Of a stretch of 64,000 nucleotides of DNA, positions 42,400 to 49,880 are shown one piece after another (the stretch's first letter is position 1; each line of letters begins with the position of its first letter). Made by a program: the position numbers and the translations under genes. Source of the stretch: Sandaracinaceae bacterium (GTDB lineage: Bacteria > Myxococcota_A > Polyangia > Polyangiales > Sandaracinaceae); contig JACKEC010000035.1 of NCBI GenBank assembly GCA_020633195.1, forward strand, positions 1 to 64,000, written 5' to 3'. The notes beneath the pieces were generated by a model. It searched no databases. It was not told the DNA's origin and saw only the letters and a list, made by a program, of their open reading frames with translations.

Positions 42400-42827
42400 C
42401 GTCCTTCTCCTTCGTCCTTCCCATAGAAGCGGCGGACCGCCTCCTCGAACACCTCGCGCACCGCGCGCTCGGTCGCGCCAGCGAGGCGCGCGCGGCCCAC
42501 CCAGTCCTGGAGTCGGCGCCGCGACAGATCATCGATCGGCACCGGCCCATCCCCGCGCGGAGGCGGAGCGACACGGGCCGGCGCCCCGTGCTTCAAGATC
42601 ACCACCTCCTCGTCGGCGAGCAGCCGATAGGCCTTGGCGACCGTGTTCAGGTTCACGCCCAGCATGTCCCCCAGCTTCCGAACGCTCGGAAGCGCGTCCC
42701 CGTCACCGAGGTGGCCGCGCGCGATCAGCGCGCGAACGCCGTCGGCGATCTGACGGTAGAGGGGGACGGCGCTGTCGACGTCGATGACGATCGAGCGCGC
42801 CATGCCGGGCTCGCGATATGCGCTCAT
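42396..42827 (-). CDS. GntR-family regulator, YtrA subfamily
   Basis: A 143-residue repressor-type protein with an N-terminal winged helix (IADGVRALIARGHLGDGDALPSVRKLGDMLGVNLNTVAKAY is its recognisable block, residues about 28-68) and the short C-terminal helical region that defines the YtrA subfamily. ATG 42827 is chosen for the GGGGGG RBS upstream; ATG 42803 is weaker, and the much longer frame is not protein-like. An imperfect palindrome 18 bases upstream of the start (42845-42869) is the likely self-operator. Confidence 0.85.
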   Translation of the reverse strand: MSAYREPGMARSIVIDVDSAVPLYRQIADGVRALIARGHLGDGDALPSVRKLGDMLGVNLNTVAKAYRLLADEEVVILKHGAPARVAPPPRGDGPVPIDDLSRRRLQDWVGRARLAGATERAVREVFEEAVRRFYGKDEGEGR

Positions 42828-42844
42828 CGAGCCCCCCGTGTTCG

Positions 42845-42869
42845 TACTGTATGCTGTCTGCGTACAGTA
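42845..42869. promoter_or_regulatory. Probable YtrA-type operator
   Basis: TACTGTATGC and GCGTACAGTA form a 10-5-10 palindrome with nine of ten matches. YtrA regulators bind GTACT...AGTAC-like sites; the half-site here is TACTGTA. Position just upstream of the GntR gene fits autoregulation of the GntR-DUF1648 operon. Confidence 0.6.
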
Positions 42870-42925
42870 GACACTCGGGAGCCCGGCGCAACGGCCGATC
42901 GTCCGCCCCTCGTCCGATTTCCAAA

Positions 42926-42990
42926 GGGGACGGTTCGAACTCTTCGAACTTTTGGGGGCGGCGAAAGTTCGAAAAGTTCGAACCGTCCCC
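42926..42990. repeat. 27-nt-arm inverted repeat rich in TTCGAA
   Basis: Arms 42926-42952 and 42964-42990 are reverse complements with one mismatch in 27 (both outer ends GGGGACGGTTCGAAC). The loop is 11 nt. Each arm contains two TTCGAA palindromes. It lies between the end of the Cys-rich lipoprotein gene and the GntR regulatory region. The very long stem is more than a normal terminator needs and could be a mobile repeat or structured RNA. There is no T-run. Confidence 0.75.
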
Positions 42991-43003
42991 CTGGACCCTG
43001 GAG

Positions 43004-43459
43004 CTAGAGGATCGGGGCGCAGTAGCCGTTGGTGCCCATGCCGACGAGGGCCTGGCAGACCTCGTTGGAGAAGCAGGGGTCGTCTTCGGCGCCTACGGTG
43101 CACGCGCGGTAGCAGGTCTGGACGTCCGAGACGCTGACGCAGAGGGTGCCGCGGGCGCAGTCGAAGGTGTCGACGCAGGGCATGCCCGCGGTCGCTTCGC
43201 CGCCGAGGAAGCAGACGCCGCGGTCGCGGGGGACGCCCATCAGGGTCGCGGGGATGCACACCTCGCCGAGCTCGCAGAGGCGGGTCGTCGAGTCGTCGCA
43301 TTCCGACATGCAGACCGAGCGCGACATGGTGCCGTCCGTGAAGAAGCAGGCCAGGCCATCGAGGCAGTCGTTGCTGTCGCTGCACTCCTGCCCGAGCTCG
43401 AGGGGGCTGGTGCAGGCGGCGAGCGCGAGGGCGGCGAGGGTGAGGGCGAGTCGGTTCAC
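43004..43459 (-). CDS. Cys-rich lipoprotein
   Basis: A 151-residue lipoprotein: a signal ending LAAC is followed by a Cys-rich body of about 14 Cys (GQECSDSNDCLDGLACFF, then CVDTFDCARGTLCVS), a knot-like arrangement common in myxobacterial surface lipoproteins. The GTG at 43459 has GGAGGAA nine bases upstream, so it is preferred to the longer frame. Function unknown. Confidence 0.75.
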   Translation of the reverse strand: MNRLALTLAALALAACTSPLELGQECSDSNDCLDGLACFFTDGTMSRSVCMSECDDSTTRLCELGEVCIPATLMGVPRDRGVCFLGGEATAGMPCVDTFDCARGTLCVSVSDVQTCYRACTVGAEDDPCFSNEVCQALVGMGTNGYCAPIL

Positions 43460-43524
43460 GGCGGAGTTCCTCCGCCCGGGAGTTGAGCGCACTCGCATGG
43501 CCCCGTCGAGTATTCTGCAGCCTC

Positions 43525-45435
43525 GTGTCGACCGCCCGCGTCGTCGCCGACCGCTACTCGTTGATCCGGCCGATCGGGCGCGGTGCCGGCGCCGTGGTGT
43601 ACGTGGCCAAGGAGCGCCGCAGCGGCCAGACGTACGCGGTGAAGCTGATCCCCGCGCGCCCGGGGCTGCGGCGCGACGAGGCGCAGCGCTTCGCCGCCGA
43701 GGTGACCCGAATCATCGAGCACCCCGGGATCACCCCCTTCGTCGACGCGGGCGTCGACGACGACGGGACGACCCTCTTCCTCGTGATGGAGCTGCTCCAC
43801 GGGGTGACGCTCCGCGACGTGCTCGCCGATCCGAGCGACAAGGACGTGGAGCGCCGGCTCGACCTCCTCGAGCGCGCCCTCGAGCCGCTCTCCGAGGCCC
43901 ACGCGCGCGGGCTCGTCCACGGCGACCTGACCCCTTCGAACCTCTTCGAGATCCACGCGGTCGGGCGCGAGGGCGAGGTGACGCTGCTCGACCTCGGGCT
44001 CGGCGACGTGCTCGCGTCCGCCCCCTACGCCGCGCCGGGGGTGCCGCCCTACACGCCTCGGTTCCTGGCCCCCGAGCGGCTCGCGGGGGTGCGCGCGGGG
44101 CCGTCGTCCGACGTGTGGTCCTTCGGCGTGATGCTCTACGAGGCGCTCTCGGGGAAGACCCCGTTCTCCGGTCTCTCGAACGACTCCCGCGTCCGCGCGA
44201 TCATCGACGCGCCGCACCGCCCCCTCGAGCAAGCCGCCCCCGGCGTCGAGCACCAGCTCGCCCGGCTCGTGGACCTGTGCCTCGCCAAGGAGCCGGGCCA
44301 GCGCCCCCACGACGCGCGCGCGCTGCTGCGGCTGCTCAAGCCGTTGCGCGCGGGGATCGGTCAGGGCCCGGGCGGGGTGATGAGCCTCGACACCGTGCTC
44401 GACCCGAGCGGCTCGGCGCCCTCCCCGCCCCCCGACGACCTCGACGCGGCGCTGCGCCGCTCGCCGCGCGATCCGCGCGCCCATCGAAACCTCCTCGCCT
44501 GGTACGAGGCCGAGGGGATCGAGGACGGCGCCTGGCTCGCCGCGTCCGCGCTCGAGTTCCTCGGGGACGCGTCCCGCGAGGAGCAGCGGCTCGCGCACCA
44601 CCACCGGCGCCCGACCTGGGTGCCCCCCGATCGCGGCCTCGACGCGGGCGGCTGGGCCTCGGTCCTGCACCCCGATCAGGACCCGCGCGTCGACGCGATC
44701 TGGCGCGAGGTCGTCCCCGGCCTCGCCGCGCTCCATCGGCGCGACGACGCCGCCGTCGGTCTGGACGAGGCACGCAAAGTAGACATCGGTCGATCCACCG
44801 ACGAGCTCGCGACGGTGTTCCGCGCCGCCGTCGGCGCGCTCCGGCCGGACGTGATCCCGCGCCTCTATCGCGGCAAGGCGGGCACCCCGCCGCGCCACCT
44901 GCCGACCGGCCCCCCGGCGTCGCTGTTCGGGCGCGGCTTCGAGGAGCCGCTGCCCTCGGGCGCGCTGCTCTTCGCGGTCGGCCGTCACGTCGCGCACTAC
45001 CGGCACCCGCACCGCGTCGGCACGCTCCTGCACGAGCCCGACGCGCTCGAGGCGGTGTTCGACGCGGCGCTCACGCTGGGCCTCGGCCAGACGCCGGCGT
45101 CCCACGACCAGCAGCGCATGGTCGAGCTGCTGCGCGAGCACCTCAAGCCGCAGCGCGTGATGATGCTGCAGACCGCGTGCGCTCGCCTCGGGACCTCGGT
45201 CTCGCTCGTCGACCTCGGCACCTGGCGCCGCTCGGTCGAGCTGAGCTGCTGCCGCGCGGGCCTCACGCTCTCCGCGAGCCTCGAGGGCGCCACGTGGATG
45301 CTGCGGTGGACCCGAGAGCGCCGTCGCCTGCCGCCCGAGGACTGCGTCGACGACCTGCTGCGGTTCTGGTCGAGCGGCGATCACGTCCGCGTGCGGCACC
45401 TGCTCGGGATGAGCGTCGACCGGCGATCGGCCTGA
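43525..45435 (+). CDS. Ser/Thr protein kinase (HGD catalytic motif)
   Basis: A 636-residue kinase. The glycine loop is GRGAGAVV (18-25), the ATP-binding Lys40 sits in YAVK, the catalytic loop is VHGDLTPSN (HGD at 132-134 instead of HRD) and the metal-binding triad reads DLG instead of DFG (156-158). The catalytic Asp is kept, so activity is possible but the RD-type activation loop control is not. The C-terminal half is a soluble unknown region with no membrane helix (for example ATVFRAAVGALRPDVIPRLY). It is divergent from the Cys-rich lipoprotein with 65 bases between starts. GTG 43525 gives a kinase start close to the usual position. Confidence 0.85.
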   Translation: MSTARVVADRYSLIRPIGRGAGAVVYVAKERRSGQTYAVKLIPARPGLRRDEAQRFAAEVTRIIEHPGITPFVDAGVDDDGTTLFLVMELLHGVTLRDVLADPSDKDVERRLDLLERALEPLSEAHARGLVHGDLTPSNLFEIHAVGREGEVTLLDLGLGDVLASAPYAAPGVPPYTPRFLAPERLAGVRAGPSSDVWSFGVMLYEALSGKTPFSGLSNDSRVRAIIDAPHRPLEQAAPGVEHQLARLVDLCLAKEPGQRPHDARALLRLLKPLRAGIGQGPGGVMSLDTVLDPSGSAPSPPPDDLDAALRRSPRDPRAHRNLLAWYEAEGIEDGAWLAASALEFLGDASREEQRLAHHHRRPTWVPPDRGLDAGGWASVLHPDQDPRVDAIWREVVPGLAALHRRDDAAVGLDEARKVDIGRSTDELATVFRAAVGALRPDVIPRLYRGKAGTPPRHLPTGPPASLFGRGFEEPLPSGALLFAVGRHVAHYRHPHRVGTLLHEPDALEAVFDAALTLGLGQTPASHDQQRMVELLREHLKPQRVMMLQTACARLGTSVSLVDLGTWRRSVELSCCRAGLTLSASLEGATWMLRWTRERRRLPPEDCVDDLLRFWSSGDHVRVRHLLGMSVDRRSA

Positions 45436-45504
45436 CGCGCCCGCGTCGATTTTTGGACCCTTCGTCGGGCTTCGGGCACCCCTCGGGTAGGGAGGCGTCA
45501 AGCC

Positions 45505-46098
45505 ATGCAGCTCGCCAACGAACGAACCCGGCTCCACCTCGACGGAGTGCGATCCCCGATCACGGCCGACGTCACGCGGCGCCGCGTCGACGGAGTCGTG
45601 GTCACGCAGCCGCTCCCCTTCCTGCGCCTCGACACCACGGTGACCGAGCGCGGCCGGCGCTCCCGGATCCGCCGCGTGGCCATCGCGATGGACGGCGACA
45701 TGCCTCGCCTCCTCCTCGAGCTCTGCCACGACGGAGACCCCGCCCCCCTCGACGAGGCCCACCTCGACGCGCTCGTCGACGACGTCCTCGAGGAGAGCGC
45801 CGCCGAGCACGACACGGCGCGCTCCGACGACACCCTCGACTCCTTCACGCCCGGCGTGAGCACGCGCCCCGCGCGGACGGACTCGACGGTCCCCTACGAA
45901 TTCGCCGGCCGCGAAGAGACCAAGCCGCCGATCGTGATCAGCGATCCGCCGCCCCCGGCCGAGCCCGCCCCCGTCGTCGCGTCGACCGCGATCGCCGTCC
46001 GCGCCGAGCCCCGATCCTTCGTGGCGCGCTCGCTCCTGCGCCTGTGGCGACGCATCGCCGTCGCGCTCGCGGAGCTCACAGCTCCAGCTTCGTCATGA
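45505..46098 (+). CDS. Hypothetical protein with C-terminal helical segment
   Basis: A 197-residue protein of unknown family. The first half is beta-rich and charged (RLHLDGVRSPITADVTRRRV, SRIRRVAIAMDGDMPRLLLE). A long Asp/Glu/Pro-rich middle (PPPPAEPAP) follows, and the end (SFVARSLLRLWRRIAVALAE) may be an amphipathic helix. No signal or catalytic motif. It is 69 bases after the kinase and overlaps the convergent sigma-54 activator gene by 23 bases. It may be a kinase substrate or adapter, but this is guesswork. Confidence 0.55.
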   Translation: MQLANERTRLHLDGVRSPITADVTRRRVDGVVVTQPLPFLRLDTTVTERGRRSRIRRVAIAMDGDMPRLLLELCHDGDPAPLDEAHLDALVDDVLEESAAEHDTARSDDTLDSFTPGVSTRPARTDSTVPYEFAGREETKPPIVISDPPPPAEPAPVVASTAIAVRAEPRSFVARSLLRLWRRIAVALAELTAPASS

Positions 46099-47380
46099 GC
46101 TCGTAGAAGCTCGACCGCGCGAGCCCCGATCGGCGCGCGGCCTCCGAGACGTTGCCGTCCGCCTGATCGAGGACGAACGAGAGGTACTGCTTCTCGAACG
46201 CCTCGACCCACTCGCGGCGCGCCTGCACGAACGGCAGGTCGGTGCGGATCCGCGCCGGGCCGTCGAGCATCCGCGCCGGCGCCCCGAGGCGCGCGTCCCC
46301 GAGCAAGAGGGACCGCTGGATGAACGAGCGGAGCTCGCGCACGTTGCCGGGCCAGCGGTACCCGGAGACGGTCGCGAGCGCCGCCGTCGCCATGGCCTCC
46401 GCGCGCGGATCGTCGGGGGCGAGCCGCTTCGCGAACGCCTTGCCGAGCAGCTCCACGTCGCCCGAGCGCATGCGCAGCGGCGGCACCTCCACGAGCACGC
46501 CGGCGAGGCGGTAGAAGAGATCCTCGCGGAACGTGCCCTCGTTCACCGCGAGGCGAAGGTCCTTGTGCGTCGCCGCGACCACCCGGACGTCGACCTTCCG
46601 ATCGGCGGTGTCGCCGAGCCGGCGCACGTGCCCCTCCTGCACCACCCGGAGCAACTTCGCTTGCACCTCGAGCGGGAGCTCGCCGATCTCGTCGAGGAAC
46701 ACGGTGCCGCCGTGGGCGCGCTCGAAGGCGCCCTCGTGGTCCTGGCGCGCGTCGGTGAAGGCGCCGCGCACGTGGCCGAACAGCTCCGAGTCGGCGAGCG
46801 AGCGGCTCAGCGCCGCGCCGTCGACCACCACGAGCGGGCCCCCGAACCGCGGCGAGCCCGCGTGCAGCGCGCGCGCCACGAGCTCCTTGCCGGTGCCGCT
46901 CTCGCCGTGCACGAGCACGTGCATGTTCGCGGGGGCGACGCGCTCGAGGGTCGCGAAGAGCTGGTGCATCGCGCGGGACGCGCCGAGCAGATCCCCGAGC
47001 TCGTCGGGCCCGGTCCAGCGGTACTGCTGGGTGCGCCGGCGATCGAGGCCGACCTCGAGCTCGGTGCCGCCGACGTGGACGTGGGCGCCGGGCGCGAGCA
47101 CCGCGGCCTCGATCCGCGAGCCCGCGAGCCAGATGCCGTTCTTGCTGCCGAGGTCCCGGATGCGGACGGCCTGCCCCTCGCGAGACAGCTCGCAGTGCAT
47201 CCGGGAGATGGTCCGATCGTTGAGCCGCAGGTCTGCCTTCTCGGAGCTCCCGAGGACCAGCGCGGCGTCGGTGATCGCCGTCGAGAGGCCGCGATCGGGG
47301 CCATCCACCACCGTGACCGTGGCGACCTCGAGGTCGACGGTCGCGATGCTGAGCGATGCGGTGAGCGTCCGATCCGTCAC
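46076..47380 (-). CDS. FHA-domain sigma-54-dependent activator
   Basis: A 434-residue enhancer-binding protein. An N-terminal FHA domain (about 25-110; VLGSSEKADLRLNDRTISRMH, phosphothreonine-binding RxSRxH type) is followed by the AAA+ domain with Walker A GESGTGKE (159-166), the loop-1 motif GAFTDA (206-211, where GAFTGA is usual), Walker B GGTVFLDEIGEL, and the arginine-finger region. A C-terminal Fis-type HTH (NVSEAARRSGLARSSFYEL) ends it. Activity is likely switched by kinase phosphorylation of partners or itself, as in other myxobacterial FHA activators. GTG 47380 is the start. Downstream of the giant TPR gene run on the same strand. Confidence 0.92.
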   Translation of the reverse strand: MTDRTLTASLSIATVDLEVATVTVVDGPDRGLSTAITDAALVLGSSEKADLRLNDRTISRMHCELSREGQAVRIRDLGSKNGIWLAGSRIEAAVLAPGAHVHVGGTELEVGLDRRRTQQYRWTGPDELGDLLGASRAMHQLFATLERVAPANMHVLVHGESGTGKELVARALHAGSPRFGGPLVVVDGAALSRSLADSELFGHVRGAFTDARQDHEGAFERAHGGTVFLDEIGELPLEVQAKLLRVVQEGHVRRLGDTADRKVDVRVVAATHKDLRLAVNEGTFREDLFYRLAGVLVEVPPLRMRSGDVELLGKAFAKRLAPDDPRAEAMATAALATVSGYRWPGNVRELRSFIQRSLLLGDARLGAPARMLDGPARIRTDLPFVQARREWVEAFEKQYLSFVLDQADGNVSEAARRSGLARSSFYELMTKLEL

Positions 47381-47429
47381 CGCGGCAGGATATCAGCTCG
47401 GCGACCGCGACCGTCTCTCAGCCCGCCTC

Positions 47430-48065
47430 TCAGCCTCGGTCTTCCGCGTCCGGGTTGATCGCGTAGGTCCCCATGAACGACGCCTCGTCGAGGATGTGGC
47501 CGTCGAGGGCGGCGAGCAGGTCGGCGCCGCCGAACGCGCCGTCGATCGGCGCGCGCGGCACGTCGAGGGCGTAGAGCGTGAAGTGGTAGTGGTGGACGAT
47601 GCTGTCGTTCCACGGCGGGCACGGCCCGTCGTAGCCGAAGTAGGTCCCCTTCATGTCCTCGTCCCCGGCGAACCAGCCGGTGTAGTCGTTGACGCCGTGC
47701 CGGGTCCCGTCGAGCGCGGCCGGGCCCTCCTTGCCGCGCGCCGTGATCCCGTCGGCGTGCGCGCCCGCCGGGATCTCGGTGGCGTCGGCCGGGATGTCGA
47801 CGAGGAGCCAGTGATAGAAGGCGACGCGCGGGAGGTCGGCGGGGACGGTCTTGCCCTCCTGGTTCACGTCGTCGCCGCGGCTCGGCACGTCGGGGTCGTG
47901 GCAGACCAGGACCAGAGACTGCGCCGCGTCGGGCACGCCGCTCCAGGCCACGTGGGGGTTCCGGTTCGACGAGAGGGCGACGTGGCCCTCGGGGTCGTGC
48001 TTGCCGAACGCGAGCTCGGCGGGGATCGCGGCGCCATCCGCGAAGCTGTCACTCCAGACCTTCAT
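47430..48065 (-). CDS. YbhB/YbcL-type PEBP-family protein
   Basis: A 211-residue phosphatidylethanolamine-binding-protein family member. Signatures are NPHVAWSGVPDAAQSLVLVCHDPDVPS near the N-terminus, FYHWLLVDIPADATEIPAG, and YDGPCPPWNDSIVHHYHFTLYALD with the ligand-pocket His/Asp residues. No signal peptide. Ligand unknown. ATG 48065 is chosen because GGAGG lies six bases upstream; an in-frame ATG at 48071 overlaps that RBS. It starts two bases after the zinc-ribbon gene ends. Confidence 0.88.
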   Translation of the reverse strand: MKVWSDSFADGAAIPAELAFGKHDPEGHVALSSNRNPHVAWSGVPDAAQSLVLVCHDPDVPSRGDDVNQEGKTVPADLPRVAFYHWLLVDIPADATEIPAGAHADGITARGKEGPAALDGTRHGVNDYTGWFAGDEDMKGTYFGYDGPCPPWNDSIVHHYHFTLYALDVPRAPIDGAFGGADLLAALDGHILDEASFMGTYAINPDAEDRG

Positions 48066-48067
48066 CC

Positions 48068-48697
48068 TCATCCTCCGTGGGTGCGGCCGCGCAGGCGGCG
48101 CTCGTCTTCGGGTTGGAACACGACCAGCTCGCAGCCGAGGCAGCGCTCCACGAGAACCTCTCCGTGACCGGACGCGTAGGTCGCCCGGGTCATCGACTCG
48201 AGGCACTGCGGGCAGCGGCTCGCGACGGTGACCTCGACCCACTCGTGCGCGCTCCGGTCCGCGAACTTTCCGACCATGCCCGCCGCGTCGCGCAGCGACA
48301 GGACGACCGACTCGCAGGTCGCGCAGCGGCGCTCGGTGCGCGCGATCGAGCGGTAGGCGCCGCCCGCCTGGTGCTCGACGAGCGCGTCGCCGCAGGCGGG
48401 GCACACCCCGCGCGCCTTGGGGACCGCGTCGGGGTGCGGGTACAGGTCGATGTGCAGCGTGAAGTCGCCGACCGCGAAGCGGTTGCGGCGCGCGAGCCGC
48501 CGCTCGTCGGGAGCGCCGAGCTCCTTGAGGAGCCGCATCACCGCGTAGTAGCCGTCGTGCACCACGTCGATCCGCGGCAGGCCGGCGAACGCGAACATGT
48601 TCCAGTCGTGCGTGCCGATCGAGACGACCGGCGAGTCGAACGACTCCTCGCGCAGGGTGCGCTGGGCGCGGTCGTTCACGAGGACGTGGATGCGCAT
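48068..48697 (-). CDS. Zinc-ribbon protein with FHA-like N-terminus
   Basis: A 209-residue soluble protein. The first about 88 residues have an FHA-like pattern (SPVVSIGTHDWNMFAF ... RNRFAVGDFTLHID), but the RxSRxH phosphothreonine-binding core is not there. The last 110 residues have four CxxC pairs (CPAC, CATC, CPQC, CLGC), which would form two zinc ribbons. I infer a zinc-binding adapter. ATG 48697 is 14 bases after the lipoprotein gene's stop. Its partner may be the FHA activator or the TPR protein of the same operon. Confidence 0.65.
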   Translation of the reverse strand: MRIHVLVNDRAQRTLREESFDSPVVSIGTHDWNMFAFAGLPRIDVVHDGYYAVMRLLKELGAPDERRLARRNRFAVGDFTLHIDLYPHPDAVPKARGVCPACGDALVEHQAGGAYRSIARTERRCATCESVVLSLRDAAGMVGKFADRSAHEWVEVTVASRCPQCLESMTRATYASGHGEVLVERCLGCELVVFQPEDERRLRGRTHGG

Positions 48698-48710
48698 CCG
48701 CCGCCCCCCC

Positions 48711-49880
48711 TCAGAGCGTGGTCCACCCCGCGCGCACCGCCATCGCGCGCGCGGTCGCGGACGGCGCCGGCGTGGCCTCGAGGTGAGCGAAGCCGTCGAC
48801 CTGTGAGGCCGGCAGGAAGAAGAAGACCGCGTCGACGAACGCGTGCGGGGTCGCCGCCTCGGCGTCGAAGAGCTCCGCGAACCAGGCCCGTTCGAAGGCC
48901 GCGGCCTCGCCGTCGGTGAGGCCGATGGAGCGGAGCTGGGCGCGGATCGTGTCGCGGTGCGCGTCGGCCGCGGCGGTGGCGGGCAGCCCCACCGAGACCG
49001 AGCCGGTGGCCGGGATCGCGACCTGCGCGACCTGGATCGCGCCGTCGTGGCGGCGCAGCCGGAGCAGCTCGCCGACCGGCGCGCCCATCGACGTGTTCGT
49101 CACCGTGACGGTGCCGTCGGCGTTGCGCGTGATCGTGAGCGGCAGGTCCGGCGCGGGCCCGTCGCCTCTGTAGAAGAGGAAGTTCTGTTGCCCCCCACCG
49201 AAGGTCAGGCACCCCGCGTCGTCCGAGACGTACGTGCCGAGCTCGGCCGCCTCGCAGTAGCCGTCGGCGACGCCTTCGCAGACGGGGCTCTCGGCCGTCG
49301 GGTAGGGGCCGCCCGCGCAGGACTCGCTCGCGAGCTCGACCTGCGACCAGGTGACCTGGTGGTCGGCGAGGGTCGCGGCGGGGAAGTGCTCGACGATCCT
49401 CGCGGTCGCGCCGAGGCTCACGGTCAGGTCGAAGCGGAAGCCGGGCGACGGGGCGTCGAGGTGGAAGTACAGCACCGGCTTGCGGCGCGGGGCGTTGCGA
49501 CCCGTGAGCGCGTCGAGCACGCCGGTCGCCGTGTCGACGGTGCGGTCGACGACCTCGCGCCCGGTCGTGGGGAGCCGCGGGCGCGTGCCCGTTCCGTCGC
49601 CGTCCTCGTCGCCGTCGTCGCCGCCGCCGGCCGCGGCCGCGTGGCTGGGGGCCTCGGCGCGGCCCGGGCCCGCCGCGAATTCGACGCGTCGCTCACCGAG
49701 GTCGACGTCGATGAGCCCCCACTCGTGGATGGTGTACGACGGCGCCGCCTCCTCGTCCGGGACGACCGTCTCCTCGGGCTCGACGGCCTCGGGCTCCTCG
49801 ACCTCCTCGGCGGCCTCGTCGCAGCCGAAGCACGCCACGGCCCCGCCGAGCGCGAGCCCCAGCGTCAGCGCGCGCCTCAC
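48711..49880 (-). CDS. Exported protein, probable lipoprotein, unknown function
   Basis: A 389-residue protein that starts VRRALTLGLALGGAVACFGC; the Cys is preceded by an imperfect lipobox, so lipidation is likely but not certain. A long Glu/Asp/Ala-rich acidic linker follows, then a beta-rich ectodomain (YTIHEWGLIDVDLGERRVEF, RRKPVLYFHLDAPSPGFRFD) with several Cys, and a helical C-terminus (DAHRDTIRAQLRSIGLTDGE). The GTG start overlaps the giant TPR gene's stop as GTGA, which indicates coupling. Family not recognised. Confidence 0.65.
   Translation of the reverse strand: MRRALTLGLALGGAVACFGCDEAAEEVEEPEAVEPEETVVPDEEAAPSYTIHEWGLIDVDLGERRVEFAAGPGRAEAPSHAAAAGGGDDGDEDGDGTGTRPRLPTTGREVVDRTVDTATGVLDALTGRNAPRRKPVLYFHLDAPSPGFRFDLTVSLGATARIVEHFPAATLADHQVTWSQVELASESCAGGPYPTAESPVCEGVADGYCEAAELGTYVSDDAGCLTFGGGQQNFLFYRGDGPAPDLPLTITRNADGTVTVTNTSMGAPVGELLRLRRHDGAIQVAQVAIPATGSVSVGLPATAAADAHRDTIRAQLRSIGLTDGEAAAFERAWFAELFDAEAATPHAFVDAVFFFLPASQVDGFAHLEATPAPSATARAMAVRAGWTTL

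Noticed and set aside
42828..43385. Long N-terminal extension of the GntR gene
   Set aside because: It covers the Cys-rich lipoprotein gene and the 27-nt-arm repeat and has no protein-like sequence. ATG 42827 with GGGGGG fits.
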